A DNA stretch of 64,000 nucleotides from Aliiglaciecola sp. 3_MG-2023 (GTDB lineage: Bacteria > Pseudomonadota > Gammaproteobacteria > Enterobacterales > Alteromonadaceae). Location: assembly GCF_030548205.1 (NCBI RefSeq), contig NZ_JAUORV010000008.1, positions 1 through 64,000 on the forward strand, read 5' to 3'. Below are positions 8,143-17,005 of this stretch, in pieces (position 1 is the first letter of the stretch; each line of letters starts with the position of its first letter). Made by a program: the position numbers and the translations under genes. The notes under the pieces were generated by a model. The model had not been told where the DNA came from. It made no database searches and worked only from the letters and a program-made list of their open reading frames with translations.

Positions 8143-10497
8143 ATGAGAATAACGTTTAAAGTTACAGCCCTATCGTTAGCCATTGCATCCGTAATGAGCT
8201 CCTCCGTTGTTTCGCAAGTCTATGCACAAGAGCAACAACTTAATGAAGATGAAAGCAGTCTAGAAGTTATCATGGTAACCTCGCGAAAAGCGGTCGAGTC
8301 GATTCAAGATGTGCCATTAGCCATTAGCGCATTCAGTGCTGAAGATATTGCTAAAAGAAGTATAGAGGAACTTGAAGACGTCGCTATGTCTACTCCTGGT
8401 TTATCTTTTGAAGATTATTCCAATGGAGGTTACGGTACACCGATTATCCGTGGTGCAAGCCAATTTTCTGTTGATCAGTTAGAGCAAAATGTTTCTACCT
8501 TTGTAGATGGGGTTTATATTCCAAGAAATTACGCACTAGATTTAGGTGCCATGGACATGGAGCGTATTGAGGTTGTTAAAGGTCCTCAAGGCGCTTTATA
8601 CGGTGCTAACTCGTTTATGGGGGCTATCAATTATATTACCAGCAAAGCAGATTTAGGTGGGCTGACGGGCGAAGTCGGCTTAGTTATAGGTGATGGCGGC
8701 CGTCGTGATATTACCGGTAACATCAGCGTGCCAATTATTGAAGACAAGTTAGCCGTTAAATTTAATTTTACCAACAGTGACTATGATGGTGATTGGACAA
8801 ACTCTCATCCAGCGGCACAAGCCGGTGTCAGCCCAGGTACTGATGATACCTTGGGTGGTTGGGATAAAAAAACCTACAGTATTTCATTAGTGGCAAAACC
8901 CGTCGAAACCATTGATATTGAAATGGCATATCATTCCTTTGACTCTTTCACCGAAGGCAAAGCGCAATCTCGTTTAGAAATTGGTGATTTTAATTGTGGC
9001 GGTAGTTTATTTGGTGGGCCTGTTCGTGGATATTGTGGCGAACTGCCTGAAACACCGGTTGAATTTGGTTCTGATACTGAAACGGGTTTCCTTATAGATC
9101 CTAGAACCTATGGTTTAGATTCTGAAACTGAAATTTTTAGAGCATCGATTTCAGCCGAATTAACCAATAACTTTAGCGTTTCCTATCAATATGCTAATAT
9201 TCAAGGTGAAACCATGAGTGCTGGTATCTCTGACAGAACGCCGCTTACCGGTACTGATTTGACACCTTTTGGTATCCCTGCTTTTATGAATGCCTTTACT
9301 GTATTACCTGTGGGTAGTTTTGATTATGATTCTCACGAGTTGAGAGCCGAATACACTGCAGATAACGGCGTTTATGCCATGTTTGGTATTTACTCATCTG
9401 ATGGTGAAGATAAAGATACTGGTCAAAGTGGTTATTTTGCTCCGCTTTACACCGATAATTTAGACCCGATTACTGAAGATTCTTTAGATAGTGCAAGTCG
9501 CAATAATAATATTACTATAACTGAGTCTACCTCATTATTTGGACGTGTCGCGGTTCCTTTAATGGATGATAAATTAGTGTTAGCTGTGGAAGGTCGTTAT
9601 ACCGACGAAACCAAAAAGCAAAACATCGATTATATTGATGGTACTTCTGCAGATGACTATGAAGACAGTTATTTCACTCCACGCTTTACCGCAGATTACA
9701 GTATTAATAAAAATCAATTAGTTTACTTTTCAGCAGCACAAGGTGTGAAATCTGGTGGCTTAAATCCTGAAATTTCAGGTGGCCTAGAAGATACAGAAAA
9801 AGCTTACCAAGCGGATGAAAATACTACTTATGAAATAGGTTCCAAAAACACTATTTTAGATGGTGATCTTCGAATCAATGCTGCACTTTATTATATCGAT
9901 TGGACTGAATTACAAGTCAGCCAAGCGGCAATTAATGGCGGATTCTTCACTACATCTATTGTGGGTAATTTAGGTTCTGCAACCTCTAAAGGTCTTGAGT
10001 TGGACGTAACTTACGCATTAACTGATGCAATTACTGTTAATGCAGGGCTAGCGCTTAATAATGCTAAATACGATGATGGAACTATCTCTCAGCGTTTAGC
10101 TAGAGCTGCGATTTGTGATGACATCGTTTGTGCCGCCAATGGCGATGTAAGTGGAAATTCATTGCCTAGAAGTTCTGATACCCAATGGAATATCGGTGCT
10201 CAGTATGACGGTGAGTTTAACGACAATTTAGAATATTTTGTACGAGCAGATTTAACCGGTCAATCTGAACAGTATATGGCAGAAGCTAACATTACCACTA
10301 TTCCTTCTAGAACCTTACTCAACCTGCGTGGTGGTGTAACGGGTGAAAATTGGTCAGCAGAACTGTGGGTTAAAAACGCAACAGATGAAGAGTATGTATC
10401 AAACGCATTCTATATTCCAAGTGCGTTCTTTGTTGCTATCGTCCCAACTTGGGGTAATCAACGTCGTATCGGGGTTTCTGCCGAATACCGTTTTTAA
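8143..10497 (+). CDS. TonB-dependent outer-membrane receptor, second locus
   Basis: A 784-residue receptor with a signal peptide ending near VYAQE (about residue 29) and a TonB-box-like LEVIMVTS. The plug motif is ESIQDVPLAISAFSAEDI, followed by IEVVKGPQGALYGAN with the usual spacing. The barrel ends in the canonical terminal phenylalanine (EYRF). The plug is of the siderophore/nutrient receptor type common in marine Alteromonadales and differs clearly from the receptor at 811. It heads a run of two serine hydrolases, a cytochrome fusion and a symporter, so it may import a compound processed by those hydrolases. The ligand cannot be read from the sequence. Confidence 0.9.
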   Translation: MRITFKVTALSLAIASVMSSSVVSQVYAQEQQLNEDESSLEVIMVTSRKAVESIQDVPLAISAFSAEDIAKRSIEELEDVAMSTPGLSFEDYSNGGYGTPIIRGASQFSVDQLEQNVSTFVDGVYIPRNYALDLGAMDMERIEVVKGPQGALYGANSFMGAINYITSKADLGGLTGEVGLVIGDGGRRDITGNISVPIIEDKLAVKFNFTNSDYDGDWTNSHPAAQAGVSPGTDDTLGGWDKKTYSISLVAKPVETIDIEMAYHSFDSFTEGKAQSRLEIGDFNCGGSLFGGPVRGYCGELPETPVEFGSDTETGFLIDPRTYGLDSETEIFRASISAELTNNFSVSYQYANIQGETMSAGISDRTPLTGTDLTPFGIPAFMNAFTVLPVGSFDYDSHELRAEYTADNGVYAMFGIYSSDGEDKDTGQSGYFAPLYTDNLDPITEDSLDSASRNNNITITESTSLFGRVAVPLMDDKLVLAVEGRYTDETKKQNIDYIDGTSADDYEDSYFTPRFTADYSINKNQLVYFSAAQGVKSGGLNPEISGGLEDTEKAYQADENTTYEIGSKNTILDGDLRINAALYYIDWTELQVSQAAINGGFFTTSIVGNLGSATSKGLELDVTYALTDAITVNAGLALNNAKYDDGTISQRLARAAICDDIVCAANGDVSGNSLPRSSDTQWNIGAQYDGEFNDNLEYFVRADLTGQSEQYMAEANITTIPSRTLLNLRGGVTGENWSAELWVKNATDEEYVSNAFYIPSAFFVAIVPTWGNQRRIGVSAEYRF

Positions 10498-10516
10498 TTA
10501 TACCGAGTATGTTAGC

Positions 10517-10547
10517 GCAAACCGATCCCTGAGGTCGGTTTGCTTTT
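10517..10547 (+). terminator. Rho-independent terminator after the second TonB receptor
   Basis: A 9 bp perfect stem, GCAAACCGA (10517-10525) with TCGGTTTGC (10535-10543), is followed by TTTT. It separates the receptor from the first serine hydrolase, so the downstream genes may be read through at a reduced level or from their own promoter. Confidence 0.85.
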
Positions 10548-10591
10548 AACCCTGTAGTCCTTCCGAATATGCTGTGGAGATAAAGGAAGAT

Positions 10592-11773
10592 ATGTCTAGA
10601 CTAATCAAGATAGTCGCGTCTTTGTGTGGCATTATATTATTGGTCGCGTTAGGTTTTTTGGCGATTAATTATACTTACATTAGCCGTTTAAACAGCCTCG
10701 AAGGGGTTGACTTTGTTCATGATACACAATGGTATGAACCATTAGTCACAATGCAGCCTGCGAGCAATAAAACTCGTTTGAGTATTTCTGACGAGGCACT
10801 TTCACAGCAAGATGAACGCTTCGCTGATGCATTGGGTTATGCCGAGCAAGTTGGAAGCAGTGCATTTTTGGTTTGGCAAAATGGAGAGCTATTGGCACAA
10901 AAATATTGGAAAGGTGAAAACGCTGATAGTTATATGCAGACCTTTTCAGTGCAAAAATCCATGGTTGCGCTGCTAATCGGTATCGCAATTGAACGCGGTG
11001 AAATCCAATCGGTGAAGGATCCGGTTTCGAAATATATTGGCCAATGGATAGATATGCCATTCGGCGAAATTACCATAGAACACCTATTAACTATGTCATC
11101 TGGTTTGTTTTTACCGCCTGTTGATTTAAATAATAGTTTTTCAGCACATAGTACCAAACTCAATTATAGTAATGATATTTCTAAGGTTGCTCGCTCTTTA
11201 GAGCAGGTTAAAGCGCCAGGTACTGTGTTTGAATATAATAATTCAAATCCACAGTTACTAGTGGACGTGCTTGAGGCTGCAACAGGTGAAAAGTTTGCTG
11301 CTTACATGGAAAAATACCTTTGGTCAAAAGTAGCTGCAAACCCTGGATATGTCTGGTTGGATGACGAGAATGGGACTGCCCATGGTTTTAGTTTCTTAAT
11401 TGCTAAACCTGAAGATTTGCTGGCCGTTGGTGTCATGCTACTGAATAAGGGTGCGGTAGGTGATGAGCAAGTTGTTTCACAAGCGTGGATTAAACAAACA
11501 ACTCAACCTTCGTTAAGTAATCCTAATTATGGTTATTTGACATGGCTTGGCAGTCCCTACAAACCTATGCGAACTTATCGTCCTGGCGCTAAATTCGGCG
11601 TCATTCATTCAGCTCCTTACTTCGCTGACGATGTCATCTTTTTTGATGGGTTTGGTGGACAGCGCGTCTACATCATTCCATCTAAACAGCTAGTAATTGT
11701 CAGAGTGGGGGATGTTCGTTTTGATTTTGACGACGCTGCAATACCTAACGCCGTTATTAACGCTGTTAAGTAA
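10592..11773 (+). CDS. Membrane-anchored serine hydrolase, class C beta-lactamase fold (S12), copy 1
   Basis: A 393-residue hydrolase with an N-terminal membrane anchor or signal (residues 5-28) and a periplasmic catalytic domain. The SxxK nucleophile motif appears as SVQK in FSVQKSMVAL, and the second motif YxN as YNN in FEYNNSNPQLL. The ATG at 10592 is chosen over the GTG at 10574 because AAGGA precedes it. Family members include D-aminopeptidases, esterases and carboxypeptidases; beta-lactam resistance is not implied. A paralogue lies two genes downstream. Both share a late conserved segment, KFGVIHSAPYFADD here. The substrate is probably an ester, amide or peptide imported by the upstream receptor. 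Confidence 0.8.
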   Translation: MSRLIKIVASLCGIILLVALGFLAINYTYISRLNSLEGVDFVHDTQWYEPLVTMQPASNKTRLSISDEALSQQDERFADALGYAEQVGSSAFLVWQNGELLAQKYWKGENADSYMQTFSVQKSMVALLIGIAIERGEIQSVKDPVSKYIGQWIDMPFGEITIEHLLTMSSGLFLPPVDLNNSFSAHSTKLNYSNDISKVARSLEQVKAPGTVFEYNNSNPQLLVDVLEAATGEKFAAYMEKYLWSKVAANPGYVWLDDENGTAHGFSFLIAKPEDLLAVGVMLLNKGAVGDEQVVSQAWIKQTTQPSLSNPNYGYLTWLGSPYKPMRTYRPGAKFGVIHSAPYFADDVIFFDGFGGQRVYIIPSKQLVIVRVGDVRFDFDDAAIPNAVINAVK

Positions 11774-11838
11774 ACTTAAATAGCATTGCAAACCGACTGC
11801 CCGCAGTGGTTTATGCACAAAATTACTAATATTTAACA

Positions 11839-11854
11839 GATATAATTTTATATC
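11839..11854. promoter_or_regulatory. Short dyad upstream of the cytochrome fusion gene
   Basis: GATATAATTTTATATC contains a perfect 7 bp inverted repeat around TT. It lies 80 bp before the next ATG, in a 160 bp gap inside the operon. It could be an operator or simply AT-rich promoter sequence; nothing else supports a role. Confidence 0.25.
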
Positions 11855-11933
11855 AGGTTAAATCAACATTTGAACTTAGAATGGCTCAAAACAATATGAA
11901 TCTAAATACTAATTTTAATAAACAGAGGTCATT

Positions 11934-13106
11934 ATGAAAAACAATCCTAAATCTGGTGGTTTTTTAGAACAATTAGGATTGTTCTTTTCAGTCTTATTTT
12001 ATACGTTGTTCGCATGGCACTCGTGGTGGTCAGGTGTATCACCCAGACTTATTCGTGGTAGTGCAGAACGTGATGCTATTCATCATGCTCACTTGAACAT
12101 TGGGGCAACATTGTTTGTATTACTGTTGTTGATATTTGCGGTTTGGTTATTTCGCCCTGGAACATCGGTGATAACAGGTCTTAAAAAGGCGTTTTCAGAT
12201 GTTTCAAATACTGCGGTTTCCTTGTTTTTTATCTTCATGTTTTTTGCCATGCTGGCTGGCTTAGGTCAGGCTTGGGCGAAAGGTGAAGTGACTAAGGTAT
12301 TAGGAGTCTTTCCGCTGCATGAATTCTTAGATTGGTCTTGGAGTACATCGGGCTATATGCACTCGGCGTTATCGACCATTTCTACAGCATTCTTTTCTGC
12401 TATTGTGTTTGTCTATTTGTTTACTCATTTACGCAAATATGTAAAACCAGGTGTGGCCGTTGCCTTACTTATTATTCTGCATTTGCTGATCAATTTACCT
12501 AAACCGCCATCGTTACATCCTATCGCCGATTTTGGTGCTTATGTTTTAGTCCCATCATATTATTTAATTGGTTTGGCACTTTTTTGCTGGGCTAAAAATC
12601 GTCGCTGGGTTTATATACCAATTCTAACGGTTATCGTTGTGTTCTTCTTATATTTACCTTATTTCGCGTTTAAAGTTTTACCACCTTGGCATCAAAGCGC
12701 TGCAGAAGAAACGGTTTTCGTTGAGTCTAAGGAAGTTCTTACGCCTCCACGTCCAAAAACTGAGATTTTCCCTACCTCTGAAAATTTAGCCGCGGCTAAG
12801 GAAACGGCATCTTGGTGTACTCAGTGTCACAATGCCGTAGAAAGCAAAGAGCATTTATTGGGGCCAAATTTAGTTGGTGTGTTTAATCGACAAGCAGGCA
12901 CCGCAGCGGGATATGGTCGTTATTCTAAAGGTATGGTTAAAGCTGGCGTAGAAGGCATGTTTTGGACTAGAGCGAACTTATCAGAATTTCTCTCACACGG
13001 TAAAGAATTTGTACCTGGTACCTTAATGAACCAGCAGACTGATTTATCCGATCCAGTGAAACGCAATCAAGTGATTGATTATTTAGAATATATTTCATCT
13101 AAATAG
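11934..13106 (+). CDS. Cytochrome b561-like membrane protein fused to a C-terminal cytochrome c domain
   Basis: A 390-residue protein with about seven membrane helices (residues 10-250) and a C-terminal periplasmic domain with one heme c site, CTQCH (C295-H299). It then reads GPNLVGVFNRQAG, a cytochrome c2-like pattern, and PGTLMNQQ supplies a plausible methionine ligand. The first helices recall cytochrome b561: HHAHLNIGATLFVLLLL resembles the second helix, and several histidines are placed as possible heme ligands. AGAGG precedes the ATG. It lies between two serine hydrolase paralogues and probably moves electrons in the envelope. The b561 assignment is tentative and the cytochrome c part is secure. 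Confidence 0.7.
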   Translation: MKNNPKSGGFLEQLGLFFSVLFYTLFAWHSWWSGVSPRLIRGSAERDAIHHAHLNIGATLFVLLLLIFAVWLFRPGTSVITGLKKAFSDVSNTAVSLFFIFMFFAMLAGLGQAWAKGEVTKVLGVFPLHEFLDWSWSTSGYMHSALSTISTAFFSAIVFVYLFTHLRKYVKPGVAVALLIILHLLINLPKPPSLHPIADFGAYVLVPSYYLIGLALFCWAKNRRWVYIPILTVIVVFFLYLPYFAFKVLPPWHQSAAEETVFVESKEVLTPPRPKTEIFPTSENLAAAKETASWCTQCHNAVESKEHLLGPNLVGVFNRQAGTAAGYGRYSKGMVKAGVEGMFWTRANLSEFLSHGKEFVPGTLMNQQTDLSDPVKRNQVIDYLEYISSK

Positions 13107-13124
13107 ATGTAAGGATTGAAATCA

Positions 13125-14339
13125 ATGGGCAAGACTGTCGGTAAAATTTTTATTGGTTTGTTAGCACTAGTGATGTTGGTAGGGGCGGTTTTGTATTTGC
13201 AAGATCCTCTTTTTTGGAAGCGATATTATTTAATTGCTACCGGTAAAGGTACGTTACCGCAGTCTGGGTGGGAAGGTTCAGAATATCCAGTAGAAGGTGC
13301 TGCTAAGCAACTATTTGACGTAGTCAATGAAGGGCCAGGGAGTATCCCTTCGGATGCCCTTGCTGATGTAAGTGAATATGCCGCTGAACGCCGCAGTACT
13401 TCTTTGTTAATTTGGCATCAAGGCAAATTGCGTTTTCGTGAACACTATCAAGGTATGGATGAAAATTCGTTAATTGTGGGTAAAAGTATGGCGAAAATGG
13501 TAGCGTCTTTGGTGATTTCACGAGCGATTAAAGAAGGTTACATTGCTGGCTTAGATGAGCCCGCATCGACCTATATCACTGAATGGAAAAATACCGAAAA
13601 AGCAGCCATTAGCATTCGCCATCTGCTTCAAATGTCTGCTGGTTTTGAGCGCTATTATACACTCGATATGAGTCCATTCAGCACTTTTACCCGTTCATAC
13701 CTTTCAGGTTATACAGAAGATGTGATTATTAACGACTACGAATTGGTAGACGAACCGGGCACAAAATATGACTACAGCCAGGTTGTCTCTGATTTGCTAG
13801 CGCTAATTCTAGAGCGAGCAACGCAAAGACCCTATGGCCAATATTTATCAGAATCGTTAATCAAGCCGCTACATGCCCAAGGTGGTGAGGTGATGCTTAA
13901 TCGCCCTAATGGACTGGCACACAGTGGGTGCTGTTTACTGTTACCTTCTGAGTCCTGGTTACGAATGGGAATTTTGTTATCCAACGGTGGCGAAATAGAT
14001 GGCAACTCTCTATTTGCAGATAATTGGATGCAAGAGTATTTAACGCCATCACCGGCTAACCCAGCCATGGGCTTGCATATTTGGTTGGGAAAACCTTATT
14101 TACCTAAGCGTGCCTGGACTGAAGTGGGTAAACCTAAAGGCTTTGGTGTGATTCACAGTGAGCCGTACCTAGCAGATGATTTATTTTTGTTTGATGGTAG
14201 CGGTAATCAAGTGATGTATATCGTTCCATCTATGGACTTGGTGATTTTGCGTACTGGTGGATTTAGCTGGGCACCTGGAAAAGAATGGGACAATAGTTAC
14301 ATTCCAAATACTATTATTCGTAGCATTGTGGAGCCGTAA
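13125..14339 (+). CDS. Membrane-anchored serine hydrolase, class C beta-lactamase fold (S12), copy 2
   Basis: A 404-residue paralogue of the hydrolase at 10592. It has an N-terminal membrane segment (about residues 4-25) and an SxxK motif SMAK in VGKSMAKMVAS, which aligns with SVQK of copy 1. The second motif is YSQ in YDYSQVVSD where YxN is normal, a conservative but unusual change. The common KGFGVIHSEPYLADD segment is present near the end. The ATG at 13125 has AAGGA nine bases upstream. It starts 18 bp after the cytochrome fusion and ends 3 bp before the symporter, so these genes are probably co-transcribed. Substrate unknown; the two copies may act on successive bonds or have diverged in specificity. 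Confidence 0.78.
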   Translation: MGKTVGKIFIGLLALVMLVGAVLYLQDPLFWKRYYLIATGKGTLPQSGWEGSEYPVEGAAKQLFDVVNEGPGSIPSDALADVSEYAAERRSTSLLIWHQGKLRFREHYQGMDENSLIVGKSMAKMVASLVISRAIKEGYIAGLDEPASTYITEWKNTEKAAISIRHLLQMSAGFERYYTLDMSPFSTFTRSYLSGYTEDVIINDYELVDEPGTKYDYSQVVSDLLALILERATQRPYGQYLSESLIKPLHAQGGEVMLNRPNGLAHSGCCLLLPSESWLRMGILLSNGGEIDGNSLFADNWMQEYLTPSPANPAMGLHIWLGKPYLPKRAWTEVGKPKGFGVIHSEPYLADDLFLFDGSGNQVMYIVPSMDLVILRTGGFSWAPGKEWDNSYIPNTIIRSIVEP

Positions 14340-14342
14340 ACC

Positions 14343-15761
14343 ATGTCAGACGCCAGTTACATTTTAGTGGTCTTAGTGGTGTATAAACTAGTTTTGTTGG
14401 GAATTGGTTTTTGGGCACAACGGCGGGTAAAAAACACCGAAGATTTTTTCCTGGGTGGGCGTGGTTTAGGCCCATTTGTTGCTGCTGTAAGCTACTCAGC
14501 TAGCTCATCTTCAGCATGGAAACTGCTTGGTTTTAGTGGCGTTGTGATGGTGCTGGGGATCTCTGGTATCTGGTTAGCCTTAGGCAGTATCTTGGGGATG
14601 TTTATATCTTGGTATTGGTTTGCCCCCAGGCTTTATCGCACAAGTCTTGAACAAAAAGACCTTACTGTGACTGACTTTTTGAGTTTTGGCAGCAACGGCC
14701 AGATTAAAAAATTCATTGTGGTCTGTGCATCCTTAATTATTTTAATCTCTTTTACCCTCTACGTGGCGGCCCAATTCCAAGGCGCAGGAAATATGTTCTC
14801 TGCTACCTTTGATATGCCAATGACTGAAAGTGTATTAATCGGCGCAGCGATCATTTTTATTTACACTGTGTTAGGCGGTTTTTGGGCTGTCAGTATGACA
14901 GATGCGCTGCAGGGCTCTATTATGGCCATCGCGACTTTGGCATTGCCCATTGCCGCAGTTGTAGCATTAGGTGGACCTGTAGACTTTATTACTACTCTTT
15001 TAAACGTTGCTACAGCGGAACAACTCAGTCTAACTGGTGGCAACATTGGATTATTAGCCGCCGGTGTTATTATTGGTAATTTAAGTGTCTCGGTGTCCTC
15101 AATGGGACAACCCCACATGTTGCTACGTTTTATGGCGCTGCAAGATGAAAAGGCAATCAAAACCGGCCGTCGCATCGCCGCTGCTTGGTTTCTAATCGTT
15201 GATTTAGGGGTTGTTGTCGTTGGTTTAGCAGGGCTTGCTTTGCAAATGCAGTTGGATAATCCAGAGAACCTGTTTTTTGTACTCACTAGTGAATTGTTCC
15301 ATCCTATCGTGGCTGGGGTGATCACCGCAGCCGTGTTGTCTGCCATCATGTCCACTGCTGACAGTCAGTTATTAGTGAGTGCCTCAGTGGTTGCCCATGA
15401 TTTAGGCTTAGAAAAACGTTCTCGTTTTTCAGCCTTGACCATTTCACGACTGAGTATTTTGTTGGTTGTGGTTTTTTCGGTGTTAGTCACTTTATATATG
15501 CCTGAAGCCATATTTAGCAGAGCCATCTTTGCGTGGGTCGCACTAGGTGCGTCTTTTGGGCCAATTATTATTGTGCGTTTATGCAATCGAGATATACAGC
15601 CCAAAGCGACACTATTGGCAATGATAACGGGTTTTGTGTTAGCGGTTACCTTTTACCTACTACCCAGTACCCCAGGAGACTTTTTGGAACGGGTAGTGCC
15701 GTTTTCCATCGCACTTTGTATCGCATTTGTAGGCTCAAAACCCCGCGCTAACATCACGTAG
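14343..15761 (+). CDS. Sodium:solute symporter family permease (SSS), hydrolase operon
   Basis: A 472-residue integral membrane protein with about 13 hydrophobic segments. It has the N-terminal FFLGGRGLGPFVAAVSYSASSSSAWKL-type start of the proline/sodium symporter family; the first part, FFLGGRGLGPFVAAVSYSAS, lies at residues 36-55. STADSQLLVSAS, another family hallmark, occurs near residue 340. It starts 3 bp after the upstream hydrolase and is translationally close to it. It probably carries the hydrolysis product, for example an amino acid or carboxylate, into the cytoplasm with Na+. The sequence resembles PutP-like members, but proline specificity cannot be claimed. Confidence 0.85.
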   Translation: MSDASYILVVLVVYKLVLLGIGFWAQRRVKNTEDFFLGGRGLGPFVAAVSYSASSSSAWKLLGFSGVVMVLGISGIWLALGSILGMFISWYWFAPRLYRTSLEQKDLTVTDFLSFGSNGQIKKFIVVCASLIILISFTLYVAAQFQGAGNMFSATFDMPMTESVLIGAAIIFIYTVLGGFWAVSMTDALQGSIMAIATLALPIAAVVALGGPVDFITTLLNVATAEQLSLTGGNIGLLAAGVIIGNLSVSVSSMGQPHMLLRFMALQDEKAIKTGRRIAAAWFLIVDLGVVVVGLAGLALQMQLDNPENLFFVLTSELFHPIVAGVITAAVLSAIMSTADSQLLVSASVVAHDLGLEKRSRFSALTISRLSILLVVVFSVLVTLYMPEAIFSRAIFAWVALGASFGPIIIVRLCNRDIQPKATLLAMITGFVLAVTFYLLPSTPGDFLERVVPFSIALCIAFVGSKPRANIT

Positions 15762-15785
15762 TGGTTTTCCATCACTGACTAATTA

Positions 15786-15818
15786 GCCATCATTGCATCC
15801 CAATGGTGGCGCTATTTT
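15786..15818 (+). terminator. Probable terminator of the hydrolase/symporter operon
   Basis: GCCATCATTG (15786-15795) pairs with CAATGGTGGC (15801-15810), with one G-U pair and a five-base loop, followed by GCTATTTT. It is placed 25 bp after the symporter stop. Confidence 0.7.
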
Positions 15819-15886
15819 CCCCTTAATCCAAACTTTCAATATTCATAATGTTGGCAACAAAAATTTCCTCATTTTAATCACATACC

Positions 15887-15900
15887 TTGATGTGGATCAT
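15887..15900. promoter_or_regulatory. FNR/Anr-type binding site upstream of the stress cluster
   Basis: TTGATGTGGATCAT matches the FNR consensus TTGAT-N4-ATCAA at all but the last base. It lies about 103 bp before the universal stress protein start, compatible with activation under low oxygen. Universal stress proteins of this type are often under FNR/Anr control. Binding itself is inferred. Confidence 0.6.
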
Positions 15901-16002
15901 TCAACTAGAACAATTTTAAACTATGCTTAGGTTTACGTTAACGCATATTGTTGAAATGACTTTAAAAAGATTACTCATTGAATAGCATTGTTAGGAAGGT
16001 TT

Positions 16003-16830
16003 ATGAGAGATATTTTAGTTGTTATCGAAAGGAAAGAAAGCGTAAAGCCGATGTTGAAAAAAGCACTCAAGTTCGCGCCTGAGAGTATTACTGTGCTTTA
16101 TATTGCAAACGACTTGCTCGATTCTAATGTTGAGGCCCTTCATCGGTTAATCGACACTGAAGTGAACCAAGCATGTAAAACAACTATTCTATTAGAAGCC
16201 GCTGAAACGGCACCTGAGCGAGAAGAGTTACTGTTAAAAACCCTCAGCAACCACCAATTTGATACAACTTTTCTGCATAGACCGCAATTGGGGCGTGAAA
16301 CCCTAGACTTTTCATTGATCAAAGCGGCGCTGAAAGGCCCTGTTAAATCCAGTGTTTTACTCTGTGGAGATAATCGCTGGCGGGGACAACCTAAATTGTT
16401 AGGCACTGTTGATATTTTCACCAGAACCCCTGCTCAAAAAGAGTTGAATGATAAAGTGTTAATGACTTCTGCACATCTTGCCAATAAGTTGTCAGCGGAA
16501 GTCTCTGTGTTAGGCGTGATCCCTATACCTAGGATCAAACAAGAGTTTGATATTACTGAGCCAGGAGAGGTCATGGTTAAACGGGGTAAAGAATCGAAAC
16601 AGAAACTACAACAAATTGTCGAAGAAACTGGCGTGTTTACAGACTACAACGCGAAAATTGAGGCAGGCTCTGCGTATGTGTTGATACCTTCAGTGGCCAG
16701 CAAAATGAAGGCAAATTTAGTGGTAATTGGCAATGTTGGACGCAAAGGAATTAAAGGGTTTTTAATTGGCAATACAGCAGAAAAAATTCTGAACCGATTA
16801 ACCGTTGATGTGCTAATCGTTAGGCAGTAA
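16003..16830 (+). CDS. Universal stress protein, UspA family, tandem-domain
   Basis: A 275-residue protein, the length of a two-domain Usp. The second domain (about 140-275) keeps the ATP-binding-type pattern GNVGRKGIKGFLIGNTAEKI near the C-terminus, followed by the usual DVLIVRQ strand. The first domain has lost clear nucleotide motifs. The ATG at 16003 is preferred over the TTG at 15988 because AGGAAGG lies directly upstream. It is the first gene of a plus-strand cluster with a metallo-hydrolase, DUF432 and MscS. An FNR-like site upstream suggests induction at low oxygen. Function in the cell: stress survival, cytoplasmic, with no defined reaction. Confidence 0.85.
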   Translation: MRDILVVIERKESVKPMLKKALKFAPESITVLYIANDLLDSNVEALHRLIDTEVNQACKTTILLEAAETAPEREELLLKTLSNHQFDTTFLHRPQLGRETLDFSLIKAALKGPVKSSVLLCGDNRWRGQPKLLGTVDIFTRTPAQKELNDKVLMTSAHLANKLSAEVSVLGVIPIPRIKQEFDITEPGEVMVKRGKESKQKLQQIVEETGVFTDYNAKIEAGSAYVLIPSVASKMKANLVVIGNVGRKGIKGFLIGNTAEKILNRLTVDVLIVRQ

Positions 16831-16884
16831 AGGTGTCAAAGGCAATAAAGGTATCAAAGACAATAGAGGTATCAACGGAAATGC
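16831..16884. repeat. Three imperfect 18 bp tandem repeats after the usp stop
   Basis: AGGTGTCAAAGGCAATAA (16831-16848), AGGTATCAAAGACAATAG (16849-16866) and AGGTATCAACGGAAATGC (16867-16884). They begin immediately after the TAA of the usp gene and are in register with its codons. This suggests duplication of non-coding sequence or remains of a former C-terminal extension. Confidence 0.75.
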
Positions 16885-17005
16885 AGGGCTTAGCCCAACA
16901 TTAAGGTGTTTTTTGAGCCATTGTAATGGTGGCCGTTCGCCGTCCTGCTATACCTAAAATGTTTGAGGTAGATGACTTGGCTTAACAATCATAACGGAGA
17001 TAATC

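Noticed and set aside
11779-11818. Imperfect hairpin after the first serine hydrolase
   Set aside because: Stem has bulges and no T-run; not called as a terminator.
10592-14339. Beta-lactam resistance genes
   Set aside because: The SxxK/YxN fold is shared with esterases and peptidases. Membrane anchors and locus context do not suggest a resistance function.
14861-15355. 164-residue minus-strand frame
   Set aside because: Antisense to the symporter gene; hydrophilic, Thr-rich shadow translation.
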